Source: a virus
Direction: 5' to 3' (one strand)
DNA: 39,761 bases
IMG/VR virus record: IMGVR_UViG_3300020200_000064
Span: 1 to 39,761 of that record
This document shows positions 7,808 to 14,677 of this stretch, in pieces (position 1 is the first letter of the stretch; each line of letters starts with the position of its first letter). Both the position numbers and the translations under genes were made by a program. The notes under the pieces were generated by a model. The model had not been told where the DNA came from, did no database searches, and saw nothing but the letters and a program-made list of their open reading frames with translations.

Positions 7808-8572
7808 TTAGTCACGGCTTTTCTTTATGCTAGTCGCAAGTTCAATAAGTCTAGTCATTGCACGTGACTGCTGAGACTTAACCCAGTGTGCAACTTTCTT
7901 AGTTATGCACCATTTAATTACGCTATTTACCGTATTGCCAGGCGAGTCCATTGAAGTTAGGTCTTCTTGGTCAAAATACCACCGCTTACTTTCTTTATAA
8001 TCAAAGCCAAAAATTGAGTTGTTTTTCCCTGAGTACTCAACAAAGATGTTAATTTCATAGTCGTCAGGGACCTCCTGTAGACCCAGTGTGATTAGCCTTT
8101 CAGTATCTTCTGGAATTCCATGAAATACTATGTCAATATACACCTCAGTGTCTAGTGTGTGGTCGACTCCAAGATCATCAAGTTCTTCAGAGTATTCAGA
8201 ATCTGTGTACTCTAATTCAATTCCATCCAGATATGGATTAATTGTGTTAAGCGTGCCTAATTTAAAAAAGTCAGAATGCCATTTAACAATATCATCGCTC
8301 AACTTTTTTAACCAATCTGGTGAAACTGCTTCCATAATTGGCTGGTACGTATGGCCAATATATTTGACAACATCGCGCCCTATGCTTTCACAAGCAGCTG
8401 ACCTTGACGTATATGTATTTAATATAATTTGCTCACCAGTTTGATAAAATAACCCAGTCCGCCAGCCGCCACGACTCTCTTCGATAAACGAAATTTTTCC
8501 AAGAACATATAATTGAGATAGTTTGGGTTGATTATTGTATTGGTATTCAGAATATCGATTAATTGTTATCAT
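7808..8572 (-). CDS. 254-residue protein of unknown function
   Basis: Not recognised. It begins MITINRYSEYQYN. Visible features are a short beta-rich N-terminal region with paired Gly (SRGGWRTGLFY, about 34-44), an acidic stretch (ELEYTDSEYSEELDDLGVD, about 119-137), a beta-rich region ending in FGFDYKESKRWYFD (about 188-201), and a basic helical C-terminus (KWCITKKVAHWVKSQQSRAM). No signal peptide or membrane segment is seen. Its first 14 bases overlap the 3' end of the 158-residue gene upstream, which implies coupled translation. It may be an accessory or internal virion protein like its neighbours, but this is only a guess from position. Confidence 0.7.
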   Translation of the reverse strand: MITINRYSEYQYNNQPKLSQLYVLGKISFIEESRGGWRTGLFYQTGEQIILNTYTSRSAACESIGRDVVKYIGHTYQPIMEAVSPDWLKKLSDDIVKWHSDFFKLGTLNTINPYLDGIELEYTDSEYSEELDDLGVDHTLDTEVYIDIVFHGIPEDTERLITLGLQEVPDDYEINIFVEYSGKNNSIFGFDYKESKRWYFDQEDLTSMDSPGNTVNSVIKWCITKKVAHWVKSQQSRAMTRLIELATSIKKSRD

Positions 8573-9035
8573 CCTTTAACTCGTCAGATTTTGGCTTTAA
8601 AAATGTGACGTTGAGGTCTGATGTATATGGCGTGCCTGCCTCGTCGTATTCGACCTCAACTTCGGCAAGTTCTTTGTAATTTAGAGTCTTATCTCGAAGA
8701 CCTTGCTTTAATTTGAAAAAGTCTTCCTTGGACAATTCTTCTTTGCCTGAGAGACCATCTTTAAATGAATTAGCTTTATCAACTAAACTAAGATCAGTTA
8801 GCCATTTGTCTAGGTCGGCTGGTTTTATCTCATAATGCTTATACTTCTTTACTCCACCGCCGGTTGGATATTCAGCTGACCAATCTTTATCTGCTGTGAT
8901 AAAAAGTATTTTATACGACTGACTAGCATCTGCTGGTTGAGCGGTCGGCTCAGCACCTGTGGCCATTGTAACATCTGGAAGTGGCAATTCTTCTTCAAAA
9001 ACTGCCGAAAATTGTTTAAATTTTAAGATTTTCAT
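8559..9035 (-). CDS. 158-residue protein of unknown function with a leader-like N-terminus
   Basis: Not recognised. It begins MKILKFKQFSAVFEEELP, a basic-aromatic N-terminal peptide followed by acidic residues and a Pro/Ala/Thr-rich linker (about 18-38), then a folded region with SYKILFITADKDWSAEYP and a lysine-rich helical part (KEELSKEDFFKLKQGL). The N-terminal pattern resembles that of two nearby proteins (phosphatase at 3986-4573, unknown at 9253-9750) and the capsid-targeting leaders of T4 internal proteins. Its start is 22 bases after an AATAAATA motif that overlaps the end of the 46-residue ORF. The 3' end overlaps the next gene by 14 bases. Confidence 0.7.
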   Translation of the reverse strand: MKILKFKQFSAVFEEELPLPDVTMATGAEPTAQPADASQSYKILFITADKDWSAEYPTGGGVKKYKHYEIKPADLDKWLTDLSLVDKANSFKDGLSGKEELSKEDFFKLKQGLRDKTLNYKELAEVEVEYDEAGTPYTSDLNVTFLKPKSDELKDDNN

Positions 9036-9056
9036 CCTATAGTGCTTTTTCTAGGA

Positions 9057-9197
9057 TTATTTATTTAGTCGAATTGGTAGCAGTTTTGGCGCAACATAGG
9101 TTGCATCTTGTGCCACTCTACTAAAATTATTGAGATTATTGATTGAGTCCTGGCTATTGGGTTTAAAGGTTGCTGCCATCTTTTTGTTAATAGCCAT
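9057..9197 (-). CDS. Small 46-residue protein, unknown
   Basis: An uninterrupted frame from ATG 9197 to TAA 9057-9059. It begins MAINKKMAATFKPNSQ, has an Asn-rich middle (SINNLNNFSRVAQD), and ends in APKLLPIRLNK. It is basic, with no membrane segment. Three things support it as a gene: it fills an otherwise empty gap between two same-strand genes; a GATAAAATA motif sits 7 bases before the ATG; and a strong terminator lies just upstream of that motif, so it begins a new transcription unit. I recognise no family. Confidence 0.55.
   Translation of the reverse strand: MAINKKMAATFKPNSQDSINNLNNFSRVAQDATYVAPKLLPIRLNK
9058..9065 (-). promoter_or_regulatory. Late-promoter-like AATAAATA before the 158-residue gene
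   Basis: Within CTAAATAAATAATCC, AATAAATA differs from the T4 late octamer at one base and lies 22 bases before the ATG at 9035. It overlaps the last codons of the 46-residue ORF, so AT-rich coding sequence could explain it. Confidence 0.3.
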
Positions 9198-9204
9198 CGT
9201 CTTA

Positions 9205-9213
9205 TATTTTATC
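9205..9213 (-). promoter_or_regulatory. Promoter-like GATAAAATA, 7 bases before the 46-residue ORF
   Basis: GATAAAATA followed by TAAGACG and ATG 9197. It has the same geometry as the motifs at 588, 9757 and 13403. It lies immediately downstream (in minus direction) of the terminator at 9219-9249, where a new promoter would be expected. Confidence 0.45.
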
Positions 9214-9218
9214 ATATA

Positions 9219-9249
9219 AAAAACCTCATCTTTATTTAGTGAGGTTTTT
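9219..9249 (-). terminator. Intrinsic terminator after the 165-residue gene
   Basis: AAAAACCTCA and TGAGGTTTTT form a perfect 10-bp stem around an 11-base loop. The minus strand ends in a T-run. It starts 4 bases beyond the stop of the 165-residue gene. Confidence 0.88.
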
Positions 9250-9252
9250 AGA

Positions 9253-9750
9253 TTATTGTTCTACTTTAATAATTTCAAAGTATTCACGGTGATCTTTCAT
9301 GCCTACTTCAAATCCATTTTCAAATTTACAATAATAACCGCCTATCCAGATTAAGCCTTCTTTTCGATAATCCTCACTTGCTGCAAATCTTCTATCGGTA
9401 CTTAATAACTCTTTATCTCTTTGAGTAAGATCTCTAAGAACATCAGGTGTTCCAAATACTCTTGAAGTTTGAACATAAATTTCTTTATTTTCAGGATTAT
9501 AAGATAACCAATGGTCATCTTGTTTACTTAAGTCAAATGGTGTTGTAGCAACTTTAACAAGATTAAATCTATCCCCATTGCGTGTTAAGGTAAATTCACT
9601 ACCAGTTAAGAAAGCTGGCTTTCCGTCTGAGTTTTTAATTTCTTTGAGACAGCCTTCAAACTTATCTGTTGGTTTTACCGTTATAGAAAACGGAGCGACT
9701 GGCTCATTTTCATTAGTAAAGGCTTCAAATGATTCAATTACGTATTTCAT
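9253..9750 (-). CDS. 165-residue protein of unknown function with a capsid-targeting-like leader
   Basis: Not recognised. It begins MKYVIESFEAFTNENEP, which resembles the N-terminal leader of T4 internal proteins (MKTYQEF followed by a Glu cleavage site). The rest is a mixed alpha/beta domain with several aromatic residues: KFEGCLKEIKNSDGKPAFL (about 30-48), HWLSYNPENKEIYVQTSRV (about 80-98), and EGLIWIGGYYCKFENGFEVG (about 131-150) near the C-terminus. It forms its own transcription unit: GATAAATA is 6 bases before the ATG, the nrdA terminator is upstream and a perfect hairpin terminator follows. A co-packaged internal virion protein is possible but unproven. Confidence 0.75.
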   Translation of the reverse strand: MKYVIESFEAFTNENEPVAPFSITVKPTDKFEGCLKEIKNSDGKPAFLTGSEFTLTRNGDRFNLVKVATTPFDLSKQDDHWLSYNPENKEIYVQTSRVFGTPDVLRDLTQRDKELLSTDRRFAASEDYRKEGLIWIGGYYCKFENGFEVGMKDHREYFEIIKVEQ

Positions 9751-9756
9751 ATAGAG

Positions 9757-9764
9757 TATTTATC
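9757..9764 (-). promoter_or_regulatory. GATAAATA, 6 bases before the 165-residue gene
   Basis: GATAAATA, then CTCTAT, then ATG 9750. It lies just after the nrdA terminator, so it is well placed to start a new transcript. By analogy with T4 late promoters, transcription would begin at about the base before the ATG, giving a nearly leaderless mRNA. Confidence 0.5.
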
Positions 9765-9782
9765 TAAGTACTTGTGCTGCAT

Positions 9783-9807
9783 AAAAAAAGGGACCAAATA
9801 GTCCCTT
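9783..9807 (-). terminator. Intrinsic terminator after nrdA
   Basis: On the minus strand AAGGGAC, loop TATTTG, GTCCCTT followed by a run of T. A compact stem directly downstream of the nrdA stop codon. Confidence 0.88.
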
Positions 9808-9830
9808 CATTTATCTAAATAGTATTGATC

Positions 9831-12248
9831 TTATGATCCACATGCAATACAATCTTTTGGATTGTCAAGCGAACATGTGATATTTTCAGGAGGTTCATCG
9901 CTTTGTATTAATTGAACTGACTCTGATGCTTTAAGTTTTGAAATATCTACTCCTAGTGATTGAATTGCATCATTAGCTGATTCAGTTCGTAAGTAATACA
10001 TACCAGTTTTTAAACCTGCTCGCCAAGAGTAAAAGTGTGCAGATGTTAATTTTGCAGTATTGACGTCTCTAATGAATAAATTTAATGACTGGGATTGACA
10101 GATAAATTTACCACGAGCAGCTGACATGTCAATGATATCCTTTTGCTTAACTTCCCAAACTGTTTTATAGACTTCTCTAAGTTCCTGTGGAATTTCAGCT
10201 ATATTTTGAATAGATCCATTTCCTTTAATGATTTGCATTCTCATTTGATCTGACCATAAGTCTAGCAAGATAAGATCGTTGATTAAGTGCTTATTTACTA
10301 GAATAAATTCTCCAGATAGAGTTCTACGCGTATAGATGTTTGAAGTAAATGGTTCAAATGCCTCAGTATTACCCATAATTTGAGCAGTAGACGCGGTCGG
10401 CATTGGCGCAAGTAATAAAGAATTTCTAGCACCATGCTTTATTACTGTTTTTCTTAATTTGGCCCAATCCCAACGACCCGATAACTGATTGTCTGCAAAG
10501 CCCCATAAGTTAAATTGAAATTCTCCTGCACTCAATGGAGAGCCGCTAAACGAAGAATATGCGCCTTCTTTCTTAGCTAGGTCTACTGAAGCCGTCATTG
10601 CTGCAAAATAGATTGTTTCAAAAACATCAGCATTTAGCTGTTGAGCCTCTTGGCTAGTAAACGGCAATCCCATTATTGCAAATAGATCAGCTAATCCTTG
10701 AATACCAATGCCTATCGGTCGATGTTTCATGTTTGATGCTCGAGTCTCTTCAGTAGGATAGAAGTTGACATCGATCACCTGATTAAGATTTAGTGTTGTT
10801 TGATATGCAACATCATATAGTGATTGGAAATCATATTCGGCTGTCTGTTTTTTTAATTTACCGATTTTCTTACCTAGAGTAACAAATTGATTTACTGGAA
10901 TTGAAGCAAGATTACATACAGCTTGTTCATCTTTAGACGTGTATTCTAAAATTTCTGTGCACAGGTTTGAAGACTTAATTGTGCCTATATTTTTTTGATT
11001 TGATTTCTTATTTGCTGCATCCTTATATAGAATATATGGCGTACCGGTTTCTATTTGAGATTCCAATACTTTTTGCCAAATTTGACGAGCCTTAAGCGTT
11101 TGCCGACCATTTCCTTCTGCCTCAAGTCTCGTGTAATTTTTTTCAAATTCTTCGCCATACATTTCCCATAGCGGAACATCTATCTCGGATGGACAGAACA
11201 GCGTCCAATTTCCATCTTCCTCTACTCTTTGCATGAATAGATCTGGTGTCCATAGTGCCAAAAATAAGTCTCGCGTTCTGCGCTCTTCTTTACCGTGGTT
11301 TTTGCGAAGATCTAACCAATCTTCAATGTCTGCGTGCCATGGCTCAAGGTATATTGCAAACGAGCCCTTTCTTTTTCCGCCGCCTTGATCGACATAACGC
11401 GCAGTCTCATTAAATACTCTTAGCATTGGTACAATTCCATTCGACGTTCCGTTTGTGCCTCTAATATATGAACCGGTTGCGCGAACATTATGAATGGCTA
11501 AGCCTACGCCGCCTGCATTCTGAGAAATTGCAGCAACATCACTTAATGTTTTATAGATGCCCTTAATTGAATCGTCATCCATCGTTAATAAGAAACAGCT
11601 TGACAGTTGAGGGCGTTTGGTGCCTGCATTAAATAAGGTCGGCGTAGCATGCGTCATCTTATGAGTCGAAAGAAGCTCATACGTCTTTAATACATTTTGA
11701 ATATTGCTTCCCCAGATGCCGACCGCTACTCTCATATAAAGATGCTGTGGAGTTTCTGCTACTTGCCCGTATGTCTTTAATAAGTAACTTCTCTCTAGTG
11801 TTTTAAATCCAAAATAGTCAAAATTTAGGTCACGATCATGAATGATGGCCTCATTTAGAGTATTTTTGTTCTTCATTACGACTCCATATGTCTCGTCCGA
11901 AATTAATCCGGCTGGCTTTTTCGTTTTAGGATCAATATACGTATATAGATGCTCAACCGTATCACTGAATGATTTCTGGGTAATCTTATGCAGTCTAGTG
12001 ATAGCTATTCTTGCCCCCAAAATTGAATAATCTGGGTGAACGTATGTTAATGCTGCAGCCGTTTCAGCAGCAAGCGTATCTAATTCATTTGAACTAATCC
12101 CATCATAGATTCCTGCAACGACTTTTGTTGCAACTTCCATCGAATCAACAAAATCCGTATCCAAACTGTATGTTTGTTTTTTGATTCGGTTTGTGATCTT
12201 ATCTAATCGTAACGTTTCTAAGCGGCCGTCTCTCTTTAATACTTTCAT
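9831..12248 (-). CDS. nrdA: Ribonucleotide reductase class Ia, large (alpha) subunit
   Basis: It reduces ribonucleoside diphosphates to deoxyribonucleoside diphosphates with NrdB and supplies dNTPs for phage replication. The 805-residue protein is full length. It has an N-terminal ATP-cone (MKVLKRDGRLETLRLDKITNRI), the first redox Cys C218 in QLSSCF, the catalytic triad N428-C430-E432 in SSNLCTEILEY, the second redox Cys C445 in AVCNLASIPVNQF, the MPTASTAQIMGN phosphate-binding loop, and a C-terminal shuttle pair C800/C803 in the terminal DCIACGS. An intact ATP-cone predicts dATP inhibition. It lies 24 bases after nrdB in one unit and ends at a terminator. Start ATG 12248, preceded by an A-run. 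Confidence 0.97.
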   Translation of the reverse strand: MKVLKRDGRLETLRLDKITNRIKKQTYSLDTDFVDSMEVATKVVAGIYDGISSNELDTLAAETAAALTYVHPDYSILGARIAITRLHKITQKSFSDTVEHLYTYIDPKTKKPAGLISDETYGVVMKNKNTLNEAIIHDRDLNFDYFGFKTLERSYLLKTYGQVAETPQHLYMRVAVGIWGSNIQNVLKTYELLSTHKMTHATPTLFNAGTKRPQLSSCFLLTMDDDSIKGIYKTLSDVAAISQNAGGVGLAIHNVRATGSYIRGTNGTSNGIVPMLRVFNETARYVDQGGGKRKGSFAIYLEPWHADIEDWLDLRKNHGKEERRTRDLFLALWTPDLFMQRVEEDGNWTLFCPSEIDVPLWEMYGEEFEKNYTRLEAEGNGRQTLKARQIWQKVLESQIETGTPYILYKDAANKKSNQKNIGTIKSSNLCTEILEYTSKDEQAVCNLASIPVNQFVTLGKKIGKLKKQTAEYDFQSLYDVAYQTTLNLNQVIDVNFYPTEETRASNMKHRPIGIGIQGLADLFAIMGLPFTSQEAQQLNADVFETIYFAAMTASVDLAKKEGAYSSFSGSPLSAGEFQFNLWGFADNQLSGRWDWAKLRKTVIKHGARNSLLLAPMPTASTAQIMGNTEAFEPFTSNIYTRRTLSGEFILVNKHLINDLILLDLWSDQMRMQIIKGNGSIQNIAEIPQELREVYKTVWEVKQKDIIDMSAARGKFICQSQSLNLFIRDVNTAKLTSAHFYSWRAGLKTGMYYLRTESANDAIQSLGVDISKLKASESVQLIQSDEPPENITCSLDNPKDCIACGS

Positions 12249-12272
12249 TTTTTTTCTCTACTAGTTTTTAGG

Positions 12273-13235
12273 TTAAAAATCCGCATCAGTTGAAAATACT
12301 GAGTCATTACCAGTTTTGACACCGGCTTTTTGATATTCACCAACTCTTTTTTCAAAGAAATTCGTTTTGCCTTTAAGTGCAATATTAACCATAAAATCAA
12401 ATGGATTTGCTGAGTTAAAGACTTTTTGGCAACCTAGGTCAACTAATAGTCGATCCGCAACGAATTCTAAATATTGTTTCATTAACTCTGCGTTCATACC
12501 AATCAATCTAACTGGTAGTGATTCAGTAATAAATTCCTTTTCGATTTCAAGAGCAGATAAGATAATCTCTTTAATTCTATCTTTTGGAACTGGATTAATT
12601 AAGTGGTTATTATGAAGGTGTACTGCAAAATCACAGTGGGAACCTTCATCTCTAGAAATAAGTTCATTTGAAAAACTTAAACCTGGCATTAGCCCTCGCT
12701 TTTTAAGCCAAAAAATAGAACAAAATGAACCGGAAAAAAAGATTCCCTCAACCGCAGCAAAAGCAATCAATCTTTCTTGAAATGGCGATTGCTTGATCCA
12801 TCGCAGCGCCCAATCGGCTTTCTTTTTAACTGCGTCAATTGTGTCGATTGCATTGAATAGTGTTGCTTTTTCTTCTGGATCAGCAATATATGTGTCTATA
12901 AGTAGAGAATATGTTTCTGAGTGAATGTTTTCCATCATGATTTGGAAACCGTAATAGAATTTAGCTTCTGGGTATTGAACTTCTCTAACAAAATTTTCTG
13001 CCAGGTTTTCATTAACAATACCATCAGACGCGGCAAAGAACGCTAGTATGTTTTTAATAAAGAACCGCTCGTCGTCTGTTAATTTTGTGCGCCAATCTAC
13101 CAAATCGGCAGATAGATCAATTTCTTCAGCTGTCCAAAAGGAAGCTTCTGCTTTTTTATAAAAATCCCACAAGTCGTGGTGCTGGATCGGAAAGATGACG
13201 AATCTGTTTGGATTCTCTACTAAAATAGGCTCCAT
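12273..13235 (-). CDS. nrdB: Ribonucleotide reductase class Ia, small (beta) subunit
   Basis: It holds the di-iron centre and tyrosyl radical that activate NrdA. The 320-residue protein has all the expected ligands: D71 in [12 protein letters not shown]102 and H105 in MMENIHSE, radical Tyr Y109 in [10 protein letters not shown], a further Glu in [11 protein letters not shown], and Glu/His in [10 protein letters not shown]. The C-terminus STDADF matches the peptide that docks into the large subunit. The sequence SDGIVNENL and [10 protein letters not shown] is strikingly like eukaryotic R2 rather than E. coli NrdB; this branch also occurs in Bacteroidota. It is upstream of nrdA and downstream of a 47-residue ORF. 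Start ATG 13235 follows an A/T-rich run without a Shine-Dalgarno. Confidence 0.97.
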   Translation of the reverse strand: MEPILVENPNRFVIFPIQHHDLWDFYKKAEASFWTAEEIDLSADLVDWRTKLTDDERFFIKNILAFFAASDGIVNENLAENFVREVQYPEAKFYYGFQIMMENIHSETYSLLIDTYIADPEEKATLFNAIDTIDAVKKKADWALRWIKQSPFQERLIAFAAVEGIFFSGSFCSIFWLKKRGLMPGLSFSNELISRDEGSHCDFAVHLHNNHLINPVPKDRIKEIILSALEIEKEFITESLPVRLIGMNAELMKQYLEFVADRLLVDLGCQKVFNSANPFDFMVNIALKGKTNFFEKRVGEYQKAGVKTGNDSVFSTDADF

Positions 13236-13252
13236 TATAATAATTTTTTTTT

Positions 13253-13396
13253 TTAATAAGTCGATTTGTCGTGAGATGATACGGCTAGAGATTGACCAGG
13301 TCGAAGACTACTTTTGGGTATGGGGTTCAATAATTGAATAGCTGAACCGGCCTTGGGTTGATTGCTAGATTGAATATAATTACTCTGCCATCGCAT
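13253..13396 (-). CDS. Small 47-residue protein upstream of nrdB, unknown
   Basis: An open frame from ATG 13396 to TAA 13253-13255. It begins [18 protein letters not shown] and ends in [16 protein letters not shown]. It is Ser/Pro/Gln-rich, basic, without a membrane segment. It lies in the 196-base gap between the S1-domain gene and nrdB, on the same strand, and GATAAATA sits exactly 6 bases before its ATG, as for the 165-residue gene. It could be a real small protein or a leader that sets nrdB expression. A three-residue frame (MAE, stop) overlaps its start. I recognise no family. Confidence 0.45.
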   Translation of the reverse strand: MRWQSNYIQSSNQPKAGSAIQLLNPIPKSSLRPGQSLAVSSHDKSTY

Positions 13397-13402
13397 CTAA
13401 AT

Positions 13403-13410
13403 TATTTATC
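13403..13410 (-). promoter_or_regulatory. GATAAATA, 6 bases before the 47-residue ORF
   Basis: GATAAATA, then ATTTAG, then ATG 13396. It lies between the S1-domain gene and nrdB and could be a promoter for the nrdB-nrdA unit. Same geometry as at 9757-9764. Confidence 0.5.
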
Positions 13411-13431
13411 TAAGTACCACAATTGGTGTGT

Positions 13432-14628
13432 CTAGTCTTGTAAAAAATCAAACTTAATATTGTTACGGATTGCGTCTACCTTATTGATTCTCAACAATCC
13501 AGAGTTTGGAATTTTTGTGCGACCCTTTAGATGAAGTACATCTATCTTAAAGGTATCATCCACGTTTGAAATAAAGACTGTTATTGAAAACTCGTTCTTA
13601 TTAAATTTAAATTTGTGCTCCTTTCCTTCAGCTTGTAATTTTAGAGATTGCCACGTCACTTTTTCTGGATTAATTAAATCTGGAGAAGTAGTTAAGATTA
13701 TTCGAGGCTCTCCCTTCTTCATAATAATGTCTTTAATGTAGAACTCGATTTGCATACCTGACTTATAATCAGCACAAGCCTTTTGATAGTTTGCAAATTC
13801 AGTCTTATGTAAAAGACCTGTGAAATAATTTTGGAATTCGATAAACATTCCAAATTCATATGGATTATTAGTTAATTCGCCGATATATTTTTCGCCAAAT
13901 GAAAGTTCGTGAATTCTTTCAGGTAAAGTATGTTTAATGTACTTTTTATAAGACACAATAAATAGATCATTTGTTACATCGTAATTTTCAATCATTACTG
14001 GAATATCTTTATTCAAATAATCATTGAAATCTCTAATTACGTTAGCTGCCGCATGCGAACCTGGTAAGAAACATTTTACGCCGCTTTTGTAAGTACATAG
14101 ATACCCGCCTTTCACTAGGGAATTGACTTTAATATAGAACCATTGATCTGTTTTTTGGAATTCTTCTAGCTCCTCTCTGTGTGAGATGGCCGCACAACGA
14201 CGCTCAGATGCTAGGAACTCGCCATTCTCGTTTTTATAAACAACTACTTTAAATTCGCAATCAGCTTCACCGTGAATTAAAAAAGCTGGCTCTTGAGAAA
14301 ATTCTCTAAATGGTATGTATAGACTCGTTAGCGTGATCTCGTCTTGTGCAATAATCTGTTTTGCTTCAAAGTCGACTTGTCTAGCAACAACTTTACAGAT
14401 CTGGCCGATAGTTAGGTCTTTTGATGAAACTGGCAAATTTCTATCTGAATAATTTGCGTAAATATTGTATAGCTCCTGAGCGTACGGTTCTTTGCACAAG
14501 ATCTTAACGCCTGCTAGTTTATCAGCGGCTGTCATTACAACTGATGTATTATACTTAGTTAGTGGAGTATTTAGTAGAATCTCCGCGGCCTGATCGGCAT
14601 CTAATGCGAATCTAATTGAGTTGCTCAT
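13432..14628 (-). CDS. S1-domain RNA-binding protein (ribosomal protein S1-like)
   Basis: A 398-residue protein with what look like three S1 (OB-fold) RNA-binding repeats. The first, at about 72-145, starts LTIGQICKVVARQVD and ends ENGEFLASERRC. The second, at 163-228, contains WFYIKVNSLVKGGYLCTYKSG and CFLPGSHAA, the S1 hallmark GG...FLP.S. The third, at 244-314, has GEKYIGELTN, YEFGMFIEFQ, GLLHKTEF and a final PRIILTTS. S1 proteins bring mRNA to the 30S subunit. In Bacteroidota, where Shine-Dalgarno pairing is weak, a phage S1-like protein could favour phage mRNAs; this role is inferred. No catalytic domain is seen, so an RNase such as PNPase or RNase E is unlikely. A 19-bp dyad lies just upstream of ATG 14628. 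Confidence 0.78.
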   Translation of the reverse strand: MSNSIRFALDADQAAEILLNTPLTKYNTSVVMTAADKLAGVKILCKEPYAQELYNIYANYSDRNLPVSSKDLTIGQICKVVARQVDFEAKQIIAQDEITLTSLYIPFREFSQEPAFLIHGEADCEFKVVVYKNENGEFLASERRCAAISHREELEEFQKTDQWFYIKVNSLVKGGYLCTYKSGVKCFLPGSHAAANVIRDFNDYLNKDIPVMIENYDVTNDLFIVSYKKYIKHTLPERIHELSFGEKYIGELTNNPYEFGMFIEFQNYFTGLLHKTEFANYQKACADYKSGMQIEFYIKDIIMKKGEPRIILTTSPDLINPEKVTWQSLKLQAEGKEHKFKFNKNEFSITVFISNVDDTFKIDVLHLKGRTKIPNSGLLRINKVDAIRNNIKFDFLQD

Positions 14629-14637
14629 ATGTTTCTA

Positions 14638-14656
14638 GATATAATAGAATTATATC
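14638..14656. promoter_or_regulatory. Perfect dyad upstream of the S1-like gene
   Basis: GATATAAT, spacer of three bases, ATTATATC: a perfect 8+8 inverted repeat in the 49-base gap between the 1362-residue gene and the S1-like gene. On the minus strand it contains a TATAAT (-10-like) sequence 10 bases before the ATG. It may be an operator, a promoter, or an RNA hairpin for autogenous control. Function not shown. Confidence 0.35.
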
Positions 14657-14677
14657 AAAAACTCTTCTAAGGTTTCA

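Noticed and set aside
8130-8444. 104-codon plus-strand frame opposite the 254-residue gene
   Set aside because: Ser-rich antisense shadow; the minus-strand gene is in a tightly overlapping gene run.
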